DNA from: Robiginitomaculum sp.
Lineage (GTDB): Bacteria > Pseudomonadota > Alphaproteobacteria > Caulobacterales > Maricaulaceae
Length of the DNA stretch: 35,552 bases
Assembly (NCBI GenBank): GCA_002733905.1
Contig: NVXK01000028.1
Coordinates: 5,571 to 41,122 of the forward strand
Reading direction: 5' to 3'
Shown here in pieces: positions 24,482-33,010 of the stretch; position 1 is the first letter of the stretch; each line of letters begins with the position of its first letter. The notes beneath the pieces were generated by a model. That model saw only the letters and a list, made by a program, of their open reading frames with translations. It made no database searches and had not been told where the DNA came from. The position numbers and the translations under genes are program-made.

Positions 24482-24634
24482 ATGGGCTCAAAAGCCACAC
24501 AACAACAATCAATTATGATGATTGAAAGAAACCTGCAACGCGTGAAAAAGCTCATAAAGAGTCCCGATGTTAGGCCATCTGACATCATGCTCCGCGACCA
24601 ACTGGCGCGATGTTTACACGAAGCGAAAGCTTAA
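24482..24634 (+). CDS. 50-residue protein of unknown function with ideal ribosome binding site
   Basis: A perfect AAGGAGGT (24470-24477) precedes the ATG at 24482. The product (MGSKATQQQSIMMIERNLQR onward, ending LARCLHEAKA) is basic, helical, and without signal or membrane segment. The frame is open back to 24338 but that extension looks non-coding. The strong start argues that it is a real gene. It is not recognised. It precedes the maoC-type gene by 140 bases. Confidence 0.6.
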   Translation: MGSKATQQQSIMMIERNLQRVKKLIKSPDVRPSDIMLRDQLARCLHEAKA

Positions 24635-24738
24635 ATAATCTATATATAATGCATGGAGGCTTGCCTTCGTGTATAAAATTTTAATTTTTACGGCTTCGTG
24701 AACGGCTTTTGCTTGCGCTCACGTTAAATTTCACTATT

Positions 24739-24754
24739 ATGCAACAAAATGCAT
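24739..24754 (+). promoter_or_regulatory. ATGCAA/ATGCAT element upstream of the maoC-type gene
   Basis: ATGCAACAAAATGCAT lies 20 bases before the ATG at 24775. A closely similar element, ATGCAAAAATGCAT, is upstream of pccB at 32867. It may be an operator shared by acyl-CoA genes, for example for the ScfR-like regulator. This is inference from two occurrences. Confidence 0.35.
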
Positions 24755-24774
24755 ATAAACAATAGGGGAATAGC

Positions 24775-25227
24775 ATGAGCATATTAGAAACTTTTCAAGC
24801 ACATATCGGGAAAGAAGTTGGTGTATCGGATTGGGTAGAGATTACGCAAGATCGAGTAAACGCATTTGCCGATGTCACCGAAGACCACCAATTTATCCAT
24901 GTTGATGTAGAAAAAGCAAAAGAACTCACACCATTCGGCGGGACAATCGCGCACGGGTTCTTAAGCCTTTCCATGCTTTCTTGTTTCGCGGAAACAGGCA
25001 TGTTAAAAGTTGATGGCATAAAAATGGGTATGAATTATGGCTGTAACAAAGTACGCTTTCTAAGCCCTGTGCCAACGGGGTCACGTTTACGTGGTCGCTT
25101 TACACTCACATCCGTTGTCGAAAAAAAGCCGGATCAATACCTATTAGAGTATGCGATCACTGTCGAAATAGAAGGTGCCGAAAAACCTGCTATCGTCGTA
25201 GAATGGCTCTCTCTCATATTTGTATAG
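24775..25227 (+). CDS. MaoC-type (R)-specific enoyl-CoA hydratase family protein
   Basis: The 150-residue hot-dog-fold protein has the hydratase motif: Asp37 and His42 in EDHQFIHVD, and GGTIAHGFLSLSML (residues 55-68). It belongs to the NodN/MaoC group of (R)-hydratases that hydrate trans-2-enoyl-CoA to (3R)-hydroxyacyl-CoA. It ends 25 bases before an SDR gene that resembles the dehydrogenase of multifunctional enzyme 2, so the pair could carry out R-specific beta-oxidation steps. AATAGGGG upstream is the likely ribosome binding site. Confidence 0.9.
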   Translation: MSILETFQAHIGKEVGVSDWVEITQDRVNAFADVTEDHQFIHVDVEKAKELTPFGGTIAHGFLSLSMLSCFAETGMLKVDGIKMGMNYGCNKVRFLSPVPTGSRLRGRFTLTSVVEKKPDQYLLEYAITVEIEGAEKPAIVVEWLSLIFV

Positions 25228-25252
25228 ATAATTTTTAACGTAAGGAATTTCC

Positions 25253-26179
25253 ATGAAAATTGATTTCACAGATCGCGTTGCGATCGTAACGGGTGCGGGC
25301 CAAGGCCTTGGTCGCACACATGCATTGGCTCTCGCTGCACGCGGTGCAAAACTCGTCATTAATGATCTTGGCGGCGCAACAGATGGTACAGGCGGTTCAA
25401 TGAGCCTTGCCCAGGAAGTCGCAAATGAAATCATCGCCAATGGCGGTGAAGCCATCGTCAGCGGTGCAAATGTTGCGAACACAGAGCAAGTTAATGAAAT
25501 GATCGCGCAAACAATGGAAAAATGGGGCCGTATTGATATTCTCATCAATAATGCAGGCATTTTACGCGATAAATCTTTCAGTAAAATGGAAATTTCCGAT
25601 TTTCAAATGGTTATGGATGTTCATGTCATGGGCAGTGTAAACTGTACGAAAGCTGTTTGGGAAATCATGAAGGCACAAAATTATGGCCGTATTGTCATGA
25701 CCACATCTTCGTCAGGCATGTACGGTAATTTCGGTCAAACAAATTACGGCGCTGCTAAGGCCGCTGTTGTTGGCTTTATGAATACGCTTTGTATCGAAGG
25801 TGCAAAATATGACATCCGTGTCAATGCATTGGCACCTGCGGCACATACGCGTATGACCGAAGGGCTTATCCCGCCTGAGGCTTTGAAACTAATGACACCT
25901 GAATCCGTTTCCGCTGGTCTTGTGGCCCTTGTTCATGATAACGCACCTAACAGAACAATTCTGTGTGCGGGTGCTGGTGGGTATGCGCGGACAATAATCT
26001 ATGAAACTGATGGCATTTATCTAACGCCAGAAAACCAAACACCAGAAAACATAATGGCCGCTTTCGATCAAATCAATGATCCTACGGGACAAGTTGAAAT
26101 GACCCAAGGCTTTGAGCAATCTCAGAAGTTTGTTGAAAAAGCCATGAAGTCCATGAAAGTGAAAGCTGCGAAAGGCTAA
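25253..26179 (+). CDS. SDR family oxidoreductase, (3R)-hydroxyacyl-CoA dehydrogenase-like
   Basis: This 308-residue classical SDR shows the NAD-binding TGAGQGLG (residues 13-20), NNAG (99-102), the catalytic Ser in SSSGMYG and Y165-x3-K169 in NYGAAK. The insertion VINDLGGATDGTGGS after strand two, and LIPPEALKLMTPESVS, are typical of the dehydrogenase unit of peroxisomal multifunctional enzyme 2 (HSD17B4). It likely oxidises (3R)-hydroxyacyl-CoA to 3-ketoacyl-CoA with NAD. GTAAGGA precedes the ATG. It follows the hydratase gene and is followed seven bases on by the msrC-like gene, so all three may form one transcript. Confidence 0.9.
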   Translation: MKIDFTDRVAIVTGAGQGLGRTHALALAARGAKLVINDLGGATDGTGGSMSLAQEVANEIIANGGEAIVSGANVANTEQVNEMIAQTMEKWGRIDILINNAGILRDKSFSKMEISDFQMVMDVHVMGSVNCTKAVWEIMKAQNYGRIVMTTSSSGMYGNFGQTNYGAAKAAVVGFMNTLCIEGAKYDIRVNALAPAAHTRMTEGLIPPEALKLMTPESVSAGLVALVHDNAPNRTILCAGAGGYARTIIYETDGIYLTPENQTPENIMAAFDQINDPTGQVEMTQGFEQSQKFVEKAMKSMKVKAAKG

Positions 26180-26185
26180 GTATTG

Positions 26186-26659
26186 ATGAGCGAAATGAAG
26201 GCGGAAATATATGCGCGTGTCGCAAAAGAAATTGCCGCCGTCATTGAAGGTGAAACATCAGTCGTTGCGCGTTATGCAACGGCTGCATGTTTGCTGAATG
26301 AGGCTTTTGACCATTATTTTTGGACAGGGTTTTATACAATAGACCCTCTTAAGCCCGAACAATTGGTCATTGGCCCGTATCAAGGCACACTTGGATGCCT
26401 TCGCATTCCAATAGGACGAGGTGTTTGCGGCATGTGCGCGCAAAAGGGCGAGACAGTCCTTGTCGACGACGTACACGCATTCGAGGGCCATATTTCGTGT
26501 GACAGTCGCTCCAATTCAGAGATCGTTGTGCCTGTCTTTGACGCGCAAGGGCATATTACCGCGATCCTTGATGTGGATTCAACCGAGCTTGCCGCTTTCG
26601 ATAGCGTTGATCAAGACGGGTTAGAAGCAATTTGCGCCACTCTCTATCCTAAGGCTTAA
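26186..26659 (+). CDS. msrC: Free methionine-(R)-sulfoxide reductase (GAF domain)
   Basis: The 157-residue single GAF domain has the three conserved Cys of fRMsr: Cys71, Cys81 and Cys105. Their 10- and 24-residue spacing equals that of Cys84, Cys94 and Cys118 in the E. coli enzyme. It also has FWTGFY, RIPIGRGVCG and DSRSNSEIVVP. It repairs free methionine-R-sulfoxide using thioredoxin. A TTG at 26183 is in frame just before, but the ATG at 26186 is the natural start. Its end overlaps the convergent LOG gene by four bases. Confidence 0.93.
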   Translation: MSEMKAEIYARVAKEIAAVIEGETSVVARYATAACLLNEAFDHYFWTGFYTIDPLKPEQLVIGPYQGTLGCLRIPIGRGVCGMCAQKGETVLVDDVHAFEGHISCDSRSNSEIVVPVFDAQGHITAILDVDSTELAAFDSVDQDGLEAICATLYPKA

Positions 26660-27291
26660 ACAGATTTGCTCCCTGTAACATCCGACATTTGAATGTTACC
26701 TTTGGGGGCAGGGGAATCCCACTGCGCTTCGATAAGGTCTAGCGCACTGGCGACATTTGTTTCACGAAATAAATGTCCTTTGACCCAAGCTGGGGTAAAT
26801 TTTGCATCAATCGTATGGGTTAAAAGTGCAATAAGCGGCGCCCAATATCCGTCTGTATCCAAAAACACCAATGGCTTGGTATGTAAATGCAAGCGCATCC
26901 AAGAAAATATTTCAATGGCTTCTTCAAGCGTGCCAATGCCGCCTGGTAGTACGAGGAAAGCATCCGATTCTTGATACATTTGAAGCTTACGCTCATGCAT
27001 ATCATCAACAATACGGTGTTCTATTTCGGTCAGCAATTCTTCTATTTCTGTCAAAAACTTCGGAATAATGCCAAGGACATCCCCACCAGCATGATGTGCG
27101 CTGAGGGCCGACGCACCCATAAGGCCAATCCCGCCGCCGCCGTAAACAAGACGGTATCCGCGTTTGGCAATGCTCATGCCTGTTTCTTCGGCGAGGGCAA
27201 TATAGTGCATGTCTACAATTTCCGACGCGCCACAAAACACGCATATGCTTTTAGTTTCATGTGGCATTTTTACACTTTTTGCAGACTTCAT
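26656..27291 (-). CDS. LOG family protein (TIGR00730 Rossmann fold)
   Basis: The 211-residue protein has the two LOG signatures: YGGGGIGLMGA (residues 50-60) and PGGIGTLEEA (116-125). Members hydrolyse nucleoside 5'-monophosphates such as cytokinin riboside monophosphate to base plus ribose 5-phosphate; in bacteria the physiological substrate is often AMP-like or unknown. AGGAAAC lies nine bases before the start. It is convergent with msrC and divergent from the Ig-like gene at 27453. Confidence 0.92.
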   Translation of the reverse strand: MKSAKSVKMPHETKSICVFCGASEIVDMHYIALAEETGMSIAKRGYRLVYGGGGIGLMGASALSAHHAGGDVLGIIPKFLTEIEELLTEIEHRIVDDMHERKLQMYQESDAFLVLPGGIGTLEEAIEIFSWMRLHLHTKPLVFLDTDGYWAPLIALLTHTIDAKFTPAWVKGHLFRETNVASALDLIEAQWDSPAPKGNIQMSDVTGSKSV

Positions 27292-27452
27292 ACGCTTGTT
27301 TCCTAAATGTATGTTGTTTCTTGGTACGTGAACAGGTTAGTAATAGCGATTAATGAATATATGAAGCAACGCCATAAATAACCTAAATAATACATGTTGC
27401 GAAAATATTTAAACGCATGTGTGCGTGCCAGAAGGTAAAAGTAAGGGTGTAG

Positions 27453-28403
27453 ATGTTTAAGAACAGACCTTTGATGATGGTTGTTACCGGGCTTGTTCTG
27501 GCATTTATTCTATGGGCATTGGTCTTGATCACGCAATCAAATAGTCCGCAAGAACCTCGTATCACACCACAAAAACCTCTCGAAACAAACAAAGAAGAAT
27601 ACCGCATAACGCCAGCAACAATTGCGTCTGTTTCTCAAACAGGGATACGCTATTCCCTTACTGGCCACGGGGTTGCTGGGTCTGGTTTGATTGTATTCCA
27701 GGGAGGGGAGACATTAGGGACAACGAAAATTAATGCAGACGGTGAATGGACACTTGAATTTGCTTTAGCAACACCATTCTCGGCAATTGAAATTCATATG
27801 CGTATGGCAACCCCCGATGGAAATAGGGTTCAATCTGACCAAAGCTTGCTTGTGATTTCCGCGCCTTTCGTCCCTGTTGCGCGCAAAACCATAGCGTTTG
27901 ATGATATTGAAGTGCCGCAAACCTCTGTCCTAAAAACTTTGATTTTACTATCTGCGCCCGGTGCAAATTCACGCGTTCTGCAAACTCCTTTTCACCATTT
28001 GCCGCAAGAAAATGGATTTGTGATTGAAGCTATTGATTATGATAATTCTGGAGGTGTCATTTTCTCTGGCCAATCTTCACGTCAGGGGCAGGTACGTATA
28101 TATGCAAACAGTGCACCGATTGGCGTAAGCCGTGTTGATAAGACCGGTCGCTGGAGTTTGATTTTTGGAAGCATACTCCCTCTGGGGAAATATAAAATAT
28201 CTATCGAACTTGTTTCAAACAACGACCAAGAAACAATCCGTTTAGAACTACCATTTGAGCGTCAGGCCCCAATACTCGAAGCTGATAATATACGAAATAT
28301 GCGTGTCGAGTATTTTGATGACCATATACAAATTGTTCGCAAGCTATATGGCGGTGGGTATCAGTTCACAGTCATTTACGCACCTCTTGCACTTGATGAT
28401 TAG
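27453..28403 (+). CDS. Membrane-anchored Ig-like repeat protein with degenerate LysM end
   Basis: The 316-residue protein has an N-terminal membrane anchor (MMVVTGLVLAFILWALVLI). Two bacterial Ig-like beta-repeats follow, each ending in a DGEWTLEF/TGRWSLIF motif, at about residues 60-100 and 190-250. The C-terminus HIQIVRKLYGGGYQFTVIY resembles the middle of the LysM found at the end of many alphaproteobacterial proteins of this type, but stops eight residues later without the usual IYPGQ half. It is probably periplasmic and envelope-associated. Function is unknown; the truncated LysM may no longer bind peptidoglycan. Confidence 0.7.
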   Translation: MFKNRPLMMVVTGLVLAFILWALVLITQSNSPQEPRITPQKPLETNKEEYRITPATIASVSQTGIRYSLTGHGVAGSGLIVFQGGETLGTTKINADGEWTLEFALATPFSAIEIHMRMATPDGNRVQSDQSLLVISAPFVPVARKTIAFDDIEVPQTSVLKTLILLSAPGANSRVLQTPFHHLPQENGFVIEAIDYDNSGGVIFSGQSSRQGQVRIYANSAPIGVSRVDKTGRWSLIFGSILPLGKYKISIELVSNNDQETIRLELPFERQAPILEADNIRNMRVEYFDDHIQIVRKLYGGGYQFTVIYAPLALDD

Positions 28404-28427
28404 CGCAGCATTTTCTTCTCGTAAACG

Positions 28428-31400
28428 TTAAGCCGAGTTGGTTTTACTGGAAACTTTAGCAAGACGGTTTGGTTTGAAAACCCCTAAGCATTTCTGAAAA
28501 GCCCAAATGATATTGCGTTTCCATACACTTGGGGCTGCCAACATAACGGGGGTGAGTATCAATGTCAGAATTGTCGAGAAACCGAGACCACAGACCAATA
28601 CATAGGAAATAGGCGCCCAGATAGCAGACGTCGATGTGCCTTTCGTTGAAAATACACCAGTGAACAGATCAGCTTGAACCGCCAATACCATAGGCATTAA
28701 ACCGATAATGGTTGTGATCGTTGTTAGGAAAACAGGGCGCATACGTTGTGCGGCTGTACGCACTGCCGCGTCATGGGGCTCATAACCTTCGAGTAAGAGC
28801 CTTTGATAGGTGTCAATAAGAACAATATTATTATTCACCACAATACCTGCAAGCGCAAGCACGCCCGTACCGCAAAGAAGGGCACTAATGAATGGATAAA
28901 ATTGTAAACCAAGCAACACACCCGCAATGGAAAAGACAACGGCTGAGAGGGTTAAGAAGACATGCCAAAAACTATTAAATTGCCATAGCAAGATGACCGC
29001 CATCATAAAGAGAGTTGCAATGCCTGCTTTGGCAAAGAACTGGCCTGCTTCTTTCGTTTCTTCGTCTTGACCCAAAAAGCGAAAATTCACATCGCTTGGG
29101 AAGTCAGCGTCTTGTTCGAGCCACGTTTTTATATCGGTCACAACTTGATTAATGGCCATATCGGATTTCACATTTGCACGGATTTCGTAAACGCGGTTTT
29201 GATTGCGTCTGGAAATGCTATCTTGGCGAGGTTGTGCGGTACGTGTGACAATGGCTGATAAGGGCAATGCACCTTCAGATGTTTGAATGCGAAGATTGTC
29301 AAGTTGTGACAGGCCGCGGGCATCTTTGGGGAAACGAATGCGAATGTCGACTTCTTCGTCTGTATCAAGCGGACGGTAAAAGCCAACCAAGGACCCTTCT
29401 GTTACAAATTGTACTGCCGCGCCAATGGCATTGACATCCAAGCCTAACCGGCCCGCTTCTTCACGGTCTATATCCAACTGCCATTCAATACCGGGCAGGG
29501 GCATCGTGTTCTCTGTTTGGGTCAGTGATGTGTTCGTATCAAAATATACACTTAGTTTTTGTGCCGCCGCATTCAAACTTTCAAGGTTTTCTGATGTTAA
29601 TTCGATAGAGATATCTTTACCAATAGGGGGGCCTTCTGCAATCACTTCAATATTGACAATAACACCAGGAATATTTGCAACAGCCTCTTTTATGTCTTGT
29701 TCAATATATTTCGTTGCAGGTCTGTCTTCAAAAGGAAGCAGTTCCAAAAACGTACGCGAAACAGTATCAAGTGGTATCGCGTTCGGCCCGGAAAACCCGC
29801 CACCGCGAGAAGCTTCGCTCCCAGAAATCGTGAACATGGTTTTGACGCCTTCAATATTTTGTAGACGTGCTTCAATTTGGAGTGCGATTTCATGCTCTGT
29901 TAAAGTACTCGTATTGCCACGCGCACGGCCATAAACATAAATTTCTTCGCCGCCTTCAGAGGTGAAAAATTCAACTTTATGCGGCGTATGGCTAAACCAG
30001 ATAAATATACCAGCGCACAAACCTAAAATCACGACAAGCACAAAACTGGGCCATCTTGCTAATTTATCGATCATACGCGCATAGGTGCCCGTAAACCCTG
30101 AAATAGCCATTGGATTGCCCTGTGCACCAGAAAGAGCCTTTAAACTATCACTTGGATTAGCAAGTTTCTTTGGGCCAAATAGCGCACCAAGTGTCGGCAA
30201 GAAAATTAAGGCCATAAGCAATGAAGCCGATAGCACATAGATTAATGTCTTCGGGAAATAGGACATAAATTGCCCCGGTAAGGTATTCCAAAACAAGAGC
30301 GGTAAAAAGGCCGCGAGTGTCGTAGCCGTAGAGGAGATAATCGGCCAAAACATACGTTGTCCAGCAAGGACATAGGCTGACCTACGGTCAAGGCCTTCTG
30401 CGAGTTTACGGTCGGCATATTCAATAATCACAATGGCACTATCGACGAGAATACCAACCGATAAAATCATCCCGAACATGACCATCATATTGATGCTTGT
30501 CCCTTGAATGTAGAACATAAATACAGTCATCAAAAAACTGGCAGGAATGGCAAAGCCAACCATTAAGGCAGAGCGCAATCCCAAAGCCGCAATACAGACA
30601 ATAAAGACCAAGACAACTGCATTGATAATACTCGAAACCAGAGACTTAATCATATCAACAATTTTCAAACTTGCGTCTTGGCTCAGTTCGACTTTCACCG
30701 TTTCTGGCCAGTCTTTTGTCACCTCGGCTGTAATGTCACGCACGATTTGAATCGTGCTCATAATATTTTCGCCTGAACGCTTTGACACTTCAATAGACAC
30801 AGACGGGTGGCCTTCGAATATGGCATGGCCTTGGCGGTCTTTGAATGTGCGACGTACGTCTGCAATATCTTTAAGTTGAATGATGGAGCCATTCGCAGAC
30901 GTGCGAATAACTATATTTGCCAGATCCGATGGCTTTTCAATAAGCCCTGGTAATTTAACGGCAAATTTCCCACTATTTGTCTGGAGATTGCCGGCTGTGA
31001 CGAGCGAATTATTGCGAGAGATTGCGCTCGCAAGTTCGTTAAAGGTAATGCCAGAGCTTTCCATAAGGACAGGATCAATCACGGCTTCGAGAATATCTTC
31101 GCGTGCCCCTTGGATGTTGGCCTCTAAAATGCTTGAATTTCCCTCAAGCCGATTGCGGAGAATTTTGGCGAGCCTTTGTAATTCCTTGTCAGGGGCGTCA
31201 CCGTAAAGATTGACAACAATAATCGGCAAGGCTTGGGTGTTCAGTTCTTCGACCGTAGGTTCTTTTGAGTCTTGCGGCAATTCACTGCGCGCGCGGTTTA
31301 CACTTTCTAGCACATCTGTAATGGCTGAATCTTGGTCAAAATCAGGGTCAAATTCCAAGATAACGATACCGACGGATGTCGCCGCTGTACTGTCCATCTG

Positions 31401-31637
31401 TTTAATCCCGTCCAGAGATTTTAACTCGTTCTCAAGGGGGCGGACAAGCAATCGTTCAGAATCTTCTGGTGAAACACCCGGTAACACGACTTGCACAACA
31501 ACAAAGGGAATATCTACATCGGGTTGCGCGTCCAGAGAAATGGAAAACATGGCCAAAAAACCACCAACCACAAAAAACACAAGAAGGGCAATCGTCATAC
31601 GCCATTGACGAACTGCAAATTCAACAATACCCGTCAT
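28428..31637 (-). CDS. RND efflux transporter permease (AcrB/HAE1 family)
   Basis: The 1069-residue protein is full length for an RND inner-membrane pump: an N-terminal membrane helix, two large periplasmic loops and a total of about twelve membrane segments. The fourth-helix motif is GILVDSAIVIIEYADR, where AcrB has LVDDAI, so only one of the two proton-relay Asp residues is kept, as in several related subfamilies. It starts three bases after the stop of its membrane-fusion partner on the same strand. Substrates cannot be inferred. No outer-membrane channel gene is in the window. Confidence 0.95.
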   Translation of the reverse strand: MTGIVEFAVRQWRMTIALLVFFVVGGFLAMFSISLDAQPDVDIPFVVVQVVLPGVSPEDSERLLVRPLENELKSLDGIKQMDSTAATSVGIVILEFDPDFDQDSAITDVLESVNRARSELPQDSKEPTVEELNTQALPIIVVNLYGDAPDKELQRLAKILRNRLEGNSSILEANIQGAREDILEAVIDPVLMESSGITFNELASAISRNNSLVTAGNLQTNSGKFAVKLPGLIEKPSDLANIVIRTSANGSIIQLKDIADVRRTFKDRQGHAIFEGHPSVSIEVSKRSGENIMSTIQIVRDITAEVTKDWPETVKVELSQDASLKIVDMIKSLVSSIINAVVLVFIVCIAALGLRSALMVGFAIPASFLMTVFMFYIQGTSINMMVMFGMILSVGILVDSAIVIIEYADRKLAEGLDRRSAYVLAGQRMFWPIISSTATTLAAFLPLLFWNTLPGQFMSYFPKTLIYVLSASLLMALIFLPTLGALFGPKKLANPSDSLKALSGAQGNPMAISGFTGTYARMIDKLARWPSFVLVVILGLCAGIFIWFSHTPHKVEFFTSEGGEEIYVYGRARGNTSTLTEHEIALQIEARLQNIEGVKTMFTISGSEASRGGGFSGPNAIPLDTVSRTFLELLPFEDRPATKYIEQDIKEAVANIPGVIVNIEVIAEGPPIGKDISIELTSENLESLNAAAQKLSVYFDTNTSLTQTENTMPLPGIEWQLDIDREEAGRLGLDVNAIGAAVQFVTEGSLVGFYRPLDTDEEVDIRIRFPKDARGLSQLDNLRIQTSEGALPLSAIVTRTAQPRQDSISRRNQNRVYEIRANVKSDMAINQVVTDIKTWLEQDADFPSDVNFRFLGQDEETKEAGQFFAKAGIATLFMMAVILLWQFNSFWHVFLTLSAVVFSIAGVLLGLQFYPFISALLCGTGVLALAGIVVNNNIVLIDTYQRLLLEGYEPHDAAVRTAAQRMRPVFLTTITTIIGLMPMVLAVQADLFTGVFSTKGTSTSAIWAPISYVLVCGLGFSTILTLILTPVMLAAPSVWKRNIIWAFQKCLGVFKPNRLAKVSSKTNSA

Positions 31638-31639
31638 GT

Positions 31640-32731
31640 TTAGTTTCCACCCTGCATTTGCACATCATATTGGGTACGAATAACGATGCCGACTGCGACA
31701 TAATCCTGCCCTTTGACAATAATGGAGATGTCATCTGGCAAGCCCGTAACCCAAAGCCCGTCTGACGTTTCGTCTAGGGTGTCAACGGTGGAAAATTGTA
31801 CGCGTTTGTCTTGATTTATATATTTGACGCCGACACGACCATCCTCATCCAAGGCAAGAATACTACTCGGAATAAGGTGCGCTTTTTGCGCGCCAGCAGG
31901 AAGGCGAAGTCTCGCACTCACACCAGCTTTTAATGCGCCAGATGCATTTGGCACAGCAATCTCAATACGAAAAGTACGTGTAGCTGGGTTTGCACGGCTT
32001 TGAATTAATCGCACCTTGCCCGTAACCGTTTGCCCCGTGGCAAGCTTAACCTCTGTTGTACTGCCAACTTTAATGCGGCCAATTTGTTTTTCGGTGGCTT
32101 CACCTGTGATGATAAGCGGATCAAGATCAACCAAAAGCCCACACGGTTCACCAGGGCTTAGATAATCGCCAATTTCCGCAATTTGTGTTTCAAATATCCC
32201 GCCAAAAGGTGCGCGTGTCACAACATTGCCAAGCTCGATTTCTGCTCTTTTTACCGAAGCCCGCGCCCCGTCAAGCGCTGCCGCCGCGCCGAGCGCTTGG
32301 GTCGGAGACCGAAACCCTTTTTCGACAAGCGTTTGTGAGGCCTTATATTCAAGTTCACGTGTACGTAACAACGCACTGGCTTGGTCAAGCATGGCTTGGC
32401 GTGCATCAACGTCTTGGAGACAAAGCACGGTGCCGCGTTTAACGACACGGCCTTCACGCACAGGCGTTTTGACAACAATGCCTGATGTTTCGGCTTTCAC
32501 CGCGACTTCTTTTACCGCTTCGCTGCGTCCGTGGAGTTCGATAAAGCTTTCATGGATTTCGGAACGGATTGCCAAAACCTCTACACTCGGCGCAACAGCC
32601 TCTGATTGAGACGTGTTTGTTTTCGCAATTGTTTTCGGCTCTTTTTTGCGAATGAGGCTGCCGTAAATAAACCAGACAATAATGAGGATCGAAATGACGG
32701 TAGCGATAATATAAGCAGGTTTGATTTTCAT
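31640..32731 (-). CDS. RND efflux periplasmic adaptor (HlyD/MFP family)
   Basis: This is a 363-residue adaptor with a membrane anchor (IIATVISILIIVWFIYGSLI), a lipoyl half (VKAETSGIVVKTPVREGRVV), a short helical hairpin, the second lipoyl half (VTRAPFGGIFETQIAEIGDY) and a beta-barrel. It links the RND pump to an outer-membrane channel. In-frame ATGs at 32764 and 32743 also exist; 32731 fits the anchor start, but ribosome binding sites are poor for all. Three 16-bp tandem units lie over this start region. It is the first gene of the efflux operon and divergent from pccB. Confidence 0.92.
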   Translation of the reverse strand: MKIKPAYIIATVISILIIVWFIYGSLIRKKEPKTIAKTNTSQSEAVAPSVEVLAIRSEIHESFIELHGRSEAVKEVAVKAETSGIVVKTPVREGRVVKRGTVLCLQDVDARQAMLDQASALLRTRELEYKASQTLVEKGFRSPTQALGAAAALDGARASVKRAEIELGNVVTRAPFGGIFETQIAEIGDYLSPGEPCGLLVDLDPLIITGEATEKQIGRIKVGSTTEVKLATGQTVTGKVRLIQSRANPATRTFRIEIAVPNASGALKAGVSARLRLPAGAQKAHLIPSSILALDEDGRVGVKYINQDKRVQFSTVDTLDETSDGLWVTGLPDDISIIVKGQDYVAVGIVIRTQYDVQMQGGN

Positions 32732-32733
32732 AA

Positions 32734-32781
32734 TTCTGAACATTCCAAATTCTGAATGGGCCAAATACTAAATGGGCCAAA
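32734..32781 (-). repeat. Three 16-bp tandem repeats at the adaptor gene start
   Basis: Units at 32734-32749, 32750-32765 and 32766-32781 share TTCTGAATGGGCCAAA with a few changes. On the minus strand they carry repeated TTTGG and in-frame or near-frame ATG codons, so copy changes could move the start or ribosome binding site of the adaptor gene. Confidence 0.75.
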
Positions 32782-32866
32782 TATACATTTACCTTAAACT
32801 AGGCGTATCATTTTGTAACGCAAGCAAGGAACTTCATTTTTTGCACTTCATCCTCAATACTCTATC

Positions 32867-32889
32867 ATGCAAAAATGCATAATTATGCA
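32867..32889 (+). promoter_or_regulatory. ATGCAA/ATGCAT element and palindrome upstream of pccB
   Basis: ATGCAAAAATGCAT (32867-32880) overlaps the perfect 14-bp palindrome TGCATAATTATGCA (32876-32889). A further ATGCAT lies near 32900. It sits about 120 bases before pccB in the divergent gap with the efflux operon. PccR, a ScfR regulator, is reported to bind TTTGCAAA repeats upstream of pccB in Rhodobacter; this element is related but not identical. Confidence 0.45.
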
Positions 32890-33010
32890 ATTATGTGCGT
32901 ATGCATAGGGAAAATATTCTAAAATCACTTCAACAAAAGACTAGGAATCCCTTACGGTTTGGCTAAGGTTTACGTTAACGCCCAATTGTGGCGGCTAAAG
33001 AGGGTGGTAT

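Noticed and set aside
24635-24720. Possible terminator hairpin after the 50-residue gene
   Set aside because: The candidate stem (CGTGA with TCACG) is short with a long loop and no T-tract.
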